From positions 176,175,827-176,239,826 of the forward strand of contig CM063505.1 in the NCBI GenBank assembly GCA_032207245.1: a stretch of DNA of 64,000 nucleotides, in the 5' to 3' direction. A model generated the notes under the pieces. The model searched no databases and was not told the origin of the DNA. It worked only from the letters and a program-made list of their open reading frames with translations. The position numbers and the translations under genes were made by a program. Below are positions 60,465-64,000 of the stretch, in pieces; the stretch's first letter is position 1, and the number at the start of each line of letters is the position of its first letter. This stretch comes from Pardosa pseudoannulata (lineage: Eukaryota; Arthropoda; Arachnida; Araneae; Lycosidae).

Positions 60465-62555
60465 AAAATCTAGTCACCTAAGAATATGTGGTGGAAAAGC
60501 CTGCTTTAGGTTACATTTCGGACAAATTGGGTGGGTGTTTTGACTACCCTTGAACACAAGACTTCTGAGATGGCCACTAAGAAAGCAGGAAGAAGCTGAA
60601 TGAATGCATCTATCGGAGTCCATAGCGAGGGATCCACCAGAGGAATCGGCATGGTACCAAGGATGTGCCGAAGGTACAAGCCAAGACATTTTATCAATAT
60701 GTTTTCTGGCAGATTACAGATCAAGATAAGTCAGACAGTGTAAAGTAGATATAGCCTCCGTGGTACCCTTCTTCGCAGAAACTTGGCACTTGACAGAAAT
60801 AAAAAATATTCAACGAATGTGTGTTATTTAATTTTCAAAAATTAAATAACATAGCTTAATATTAATAAATGTTTTCTTGATAATTTAAATATATAAATTA
60901 AAGTGAATTGTCTCTTCAGTAATATAACTACGAGGTATTTAAAGTACGTAGTATTGAAGTTTTTTGGGAGAGTCACATTTTTCTAGATTATCCAAATCTT
61001 GATACTAAAATTAGCATCTAATGTGAGGATTTTGCACTTATATAACGGAAAATATTTATTATTTTAAAAATTATTCCAGAATCAATTGTGAATGTTTTTA
61101 ATCAGACATCGATATTCATTTGAAAAAAAAAAAACACCATGTATTTCAAGGAAAATAAAACACAAACCGGACACAATGTGTTACTCTCCCTGTATCGCAT
61201 CTAAGTTAGGTTAATGAATCAAAGAAAAGCTCCAAGAGATTGTCGATAAGATGAATAATTGTAACTAATCGATAGAATGACACAAATTCGTTAAACAAAG
61301 CATATTATTAGTTCAGTGATTGTGACATACTATTAATTGACGAAGGTTAAATTCTTAGCTGTTACTATGTGTTACATTTTGTATTGAGTGCATCAGAAGG
61401 TATTCAGTCTCTAATGTTTAAATAGTTTGACTAGAGGTTTAATCGAAGATAAAATTTTATAGCTTAAAAGAAATTTTTTATAATTTTTTTTAAAGTTTTA
61501 AGCCGGATTTTTTCTTTTATTATGTCGATTCAGAATTGTTATAGATTTAATTTAATTTTTACAGGAAATTCTCTAAAAACAGTTTTTATTTTTTAATGTA
61601 TTCCGATTGTGAGAAACACTGAATATTTTTTTGCCTGAATATGCATTTTAGTTAGAATTTAAAAAATACGTTCAATACGAAAATATTAACTATCATACTA
61701 TGTCAGTGGAACAATTTTAATTACAATTAAAATGAATGTTTCTAAAAGCTTTTAAAGATTTTTTTCTAAAGAGTATCTAATATAATTTAAATTATGTTAC
61801 ATAGAATATAACTTAGTAAAAAATTCAGGTTTTTCAATAAATAGTTTTTGAAATTAATAAACGTTGAAAATTAGATAAATTTTTTGGGCAGTTGAACTTC
61901 AGCAGAATTTTTTAAATAAAAGTGATGAATAATGAAGCTATTAATCATTAAATATATAATTGATTTAAATTTTAATAAATATTTAAAGGATTTTTGATAG
62001 AGATGCTACATTAATTTTTATAATGTTTGGTAGTTTACTTTAAACATTTTCTGTTGAAGAATTAAGAATTTCGAAAAAGTTTAGTATTTATAATAAACTA
62101 ATATAAAATTAACAATATTTATTTTACAATTTTTGATTTGATCTCTTACTTTAAATATGAGAATTTAAAAATATGTTGATAATTTAATATAAAATAATAT
62201 ATTTTTATTTAGTTAGTTCCAAAAAACTTTTTCTTGCCTTTTATAAATGTAAGATACTACGTTCAAATGATTATTTAATAATTTTATAATTCAGATTTAG
62301 AGCTCTTAGAAAAACGAAAAAATGAAATAATTGGAAAAGAACTAAATAAAATATGTTCTAGAAATTAATTAAAAATTAGGTAGCTGTTATACCTAATTTA
62401 TTTAATAATGTATTAAATATATGCAATTAAATTCTTTCAATCACAGGAAAACTGTATTTTTACCACACTGCTTTTTGATAGTAATCATAATTATTTAAAA
62501 TGACTCTGATAAACATCATTACTTACTCACTATAAAACGTTTCACGTATTAGCCT
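60465..62555. other. AT-rich DNA; one GC-richer stretch without a recognised gene
   Basis: Minus-strand frames at 60724-60474 cross a less AT-rich stretch (60.48-60.75 kb) but overlap one another and carry no motif I know. The rest is AT-rich without structure. Confidence 0.5.
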
Positions 62556-62564
62556 AGCAACTAT

Positions 62565-63785
62565 TTACTCCTGAGGCTGCCAGACGCCTCCAAAGTATCA
62601 CATTAATGTAATGAATGTTTCTATTTATTTATTAAATATATCAAGAGGTAAAAAAGTATCACATTAATGAGAATGTTTCAATTTTAAATATTTCAAGAGG
62701 CTGCCAGGCAAAAGTATCAATTAATGTACGAATGTTTCTATTTATTCCTTAAATATATCAAGACTGAGGCACCTAAAGTATCAAAAAACGAACAATTTAT
62801 TCCTTAAATATATCAAGAGGCTGCCAGCACCTCCAAATTCACATTAATAAAGAATGGTATTCAATTTATTTCTTAAATATATCAAGAGGCAGGCACCTTA
62901 AAGTATCACATTAATGTAGCGATGTTTCTATTTATTCCTTAAATATAAAGAGGCTGCAGGCACCTACAAAGTATCACATTATGTAACGAATGTTTAGTAT
63001 TCTTAAATATATCAAGAGGCTAGGCACCTCCAAAGTATCACATTAATGTAACGAATGTTTCAGTTTATTCATTAAATATATCAAGAGGCTGCCAGGCACC
63101 TCCAAAGTATCACACTAATCTAACGAATGTTTCAATTTATCCTAAATATAAAGAGCTGCCAGGCACCTACAAAGTATCACATTAATGACGAATGTTTATT
63201 TATTCCTTAATATATAAGAGGCTGAGCACCTATAAAGTAACATTAATACAATGTTTCTATTTATTCCTTAAATATATAAGAGGCTGCCAGATACAAAGTA
63301 TCACATAATGTACGAATATTTTATTTATTAAATATATCAAGTAAGTATCACATTAAAAAAATAATTTTTTTCTTAAATATATCAAGAAGCTGCCAGCACC
63401 TATAAAGTATCACAATTAATGTAGCGAATGTTTCTATTTATTCCTTAGAAAAACAAATAAAATATCACATAACTGTAAACGAATGATTTACCTAAATATA
63501 TCAAGAGGCTTCCAGGCACCTCCAAAGTATCACATTAATGTAGAATGTTTAATTTATTTTAAATTATAATCAAGAGGCTGCCAGGCATTAAAGTATCACA
63601 TTAATGTAATGAATGTTTCTATTTATTTATTAAATATATCAAGAGGCTGCCAGGCACCTCCAAAGTATCACATTAATGTAACGAATGTTTCAATTTATTC
63701 ATTAAATATATCAAGAGACTGCCAGGCATCTCCAAAGTATCACATTAGTAACGAATGTATTCAATTTATTCATTAAATATATCAA
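62565..63785. repeat. 72-bp tandem array, about 17-18 copies, indel-rich
   Basis: Intact units (for example at about 63085 and 63640) are 72 bp: AAGAGGCTGCCAGGCACCTC, CAAAGTATCACATTAATGTA, ACGAATGTTTC and a TTTATTC(C/A)TTAAATATATC tail. The best preserved units sit at the right edge and around 63.0-63.1 kb. Most others are shorter, lacking different short pieces (GGCACC, GCTGCC, CTCC, TATC), so the period wanders from about 50 to 72 bp. Confidence 0.95.
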
Positions 63786-64000
63786 TTCCTATGAACTAGA
63801 TTAAGAATTGTAATATGATTTTAAAGATTTGTTACCCAAATCCATTCTATTACTACTGGATAGGCATAATAACCGCTAACAATCACGTAAAATATTTCAT
63901 TCATGAAAAGTCATCCTCTTAGGAAACTAATAAAATATCACAAAAAAGTGTCAAGGTTTATTCAGAATTCAGAGTAAATCATTTAGAATTCAGAATTCTT

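Noticed and set aside
60474..60724. Overlapping minus-strand frames of 71 and 72 codons
   Set aside because: They overlap in different frames, and neither shows a motif or plausible splice borders.

Overview
This window is AT-rich, intron/intergene-like DNA from a eukaryote. I see no complete protein-coding gene, no rRNA and no convincing free-standing tRNA. The repeat content suggests an arthropod: Helitrons with a PIF1-type helicase remnant, piggyBac, hAT and pogo/Tigger-like remnants, non-LTR RNase H debris, many long TA microsatellites, and a tRNA-derived SINE of about 175 bp ending in AAACC repeats. The SINE looks like repeats I associate with spiders, but that is recollection and not a database result.

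Layout. 0-2.4 kb holds a non-autonomous Helitron (reverse orientation) with two nested SINEs. 5.3-5.7 kb is a less AT-rich island with two outward-facing candidate first exons, each ending in a strong splice donor; it is the only place that looks like a promoter of real genes. 6-10.7 kb holds a duplicated segment, a tRNA-like repeat, the C-terminal part of a Helitron helicase with its 3' terminal hairpin, and several TA tracts. 12.2-12.5 kb holds a decayed non-LTR RNase H tail. 14.16 kb has a near-perfect 31-bp inverted repeat. 15.0-16.1 kb is a 191-bp tandem array. 16.5-17.7 and 20.2-21.0 kb are two related piggyBac-like elements with decayed transposase tails. 21.5-22.6 kb is a second Helitron copy carrying a foldback MITE and a 5'-truncated SINE. 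22.8-23.75 kb is a 129-bp array with trimeric higher-order structure. 26.6-27.5 kb is a pogo/Tigger-like remnant. 28.1-28.8 kb is a 247-bp array. 35.6 kb has a SINE. 37.1-38.4 kb is a 128-bp array with tetrameric higher-order structure. 39.3 and 46.1 kb hold small piggyBac-type elements with TTAA at both edges. 42.9-43.9 kb holds a SINE and a hAT-type MITE. 47.7-49.0 and 50.8-51.4 kb are Helitron copies three and four. 52.9-54.1 kb is a very homogeneous 148-bp array. 55.8-58.4 kb is a probable hAT-type element. 62.6-63.8 kb is a 72-bp array full of indels.

How the parts relate. The sequence is a nested record of transposition. The four Helitron copies share ends (TC at 5', a palindromic hairpin and CTAG or TTAG at 3', each between A and T), so an unfilled copy shows the pre-insertion site of SINEs inserted in another copy. 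The piggyBac relatives carry TA tracts of very different length at the same internal position, so they record microsatellite growth. Seven unrelated tandem arrays in 64 kb is a notable density.

Limits. Splice-site-based exon calls are inferences without transcript support. Family names rest on terminal structure, target-site duplications and recognisable protein motifs read by eye.
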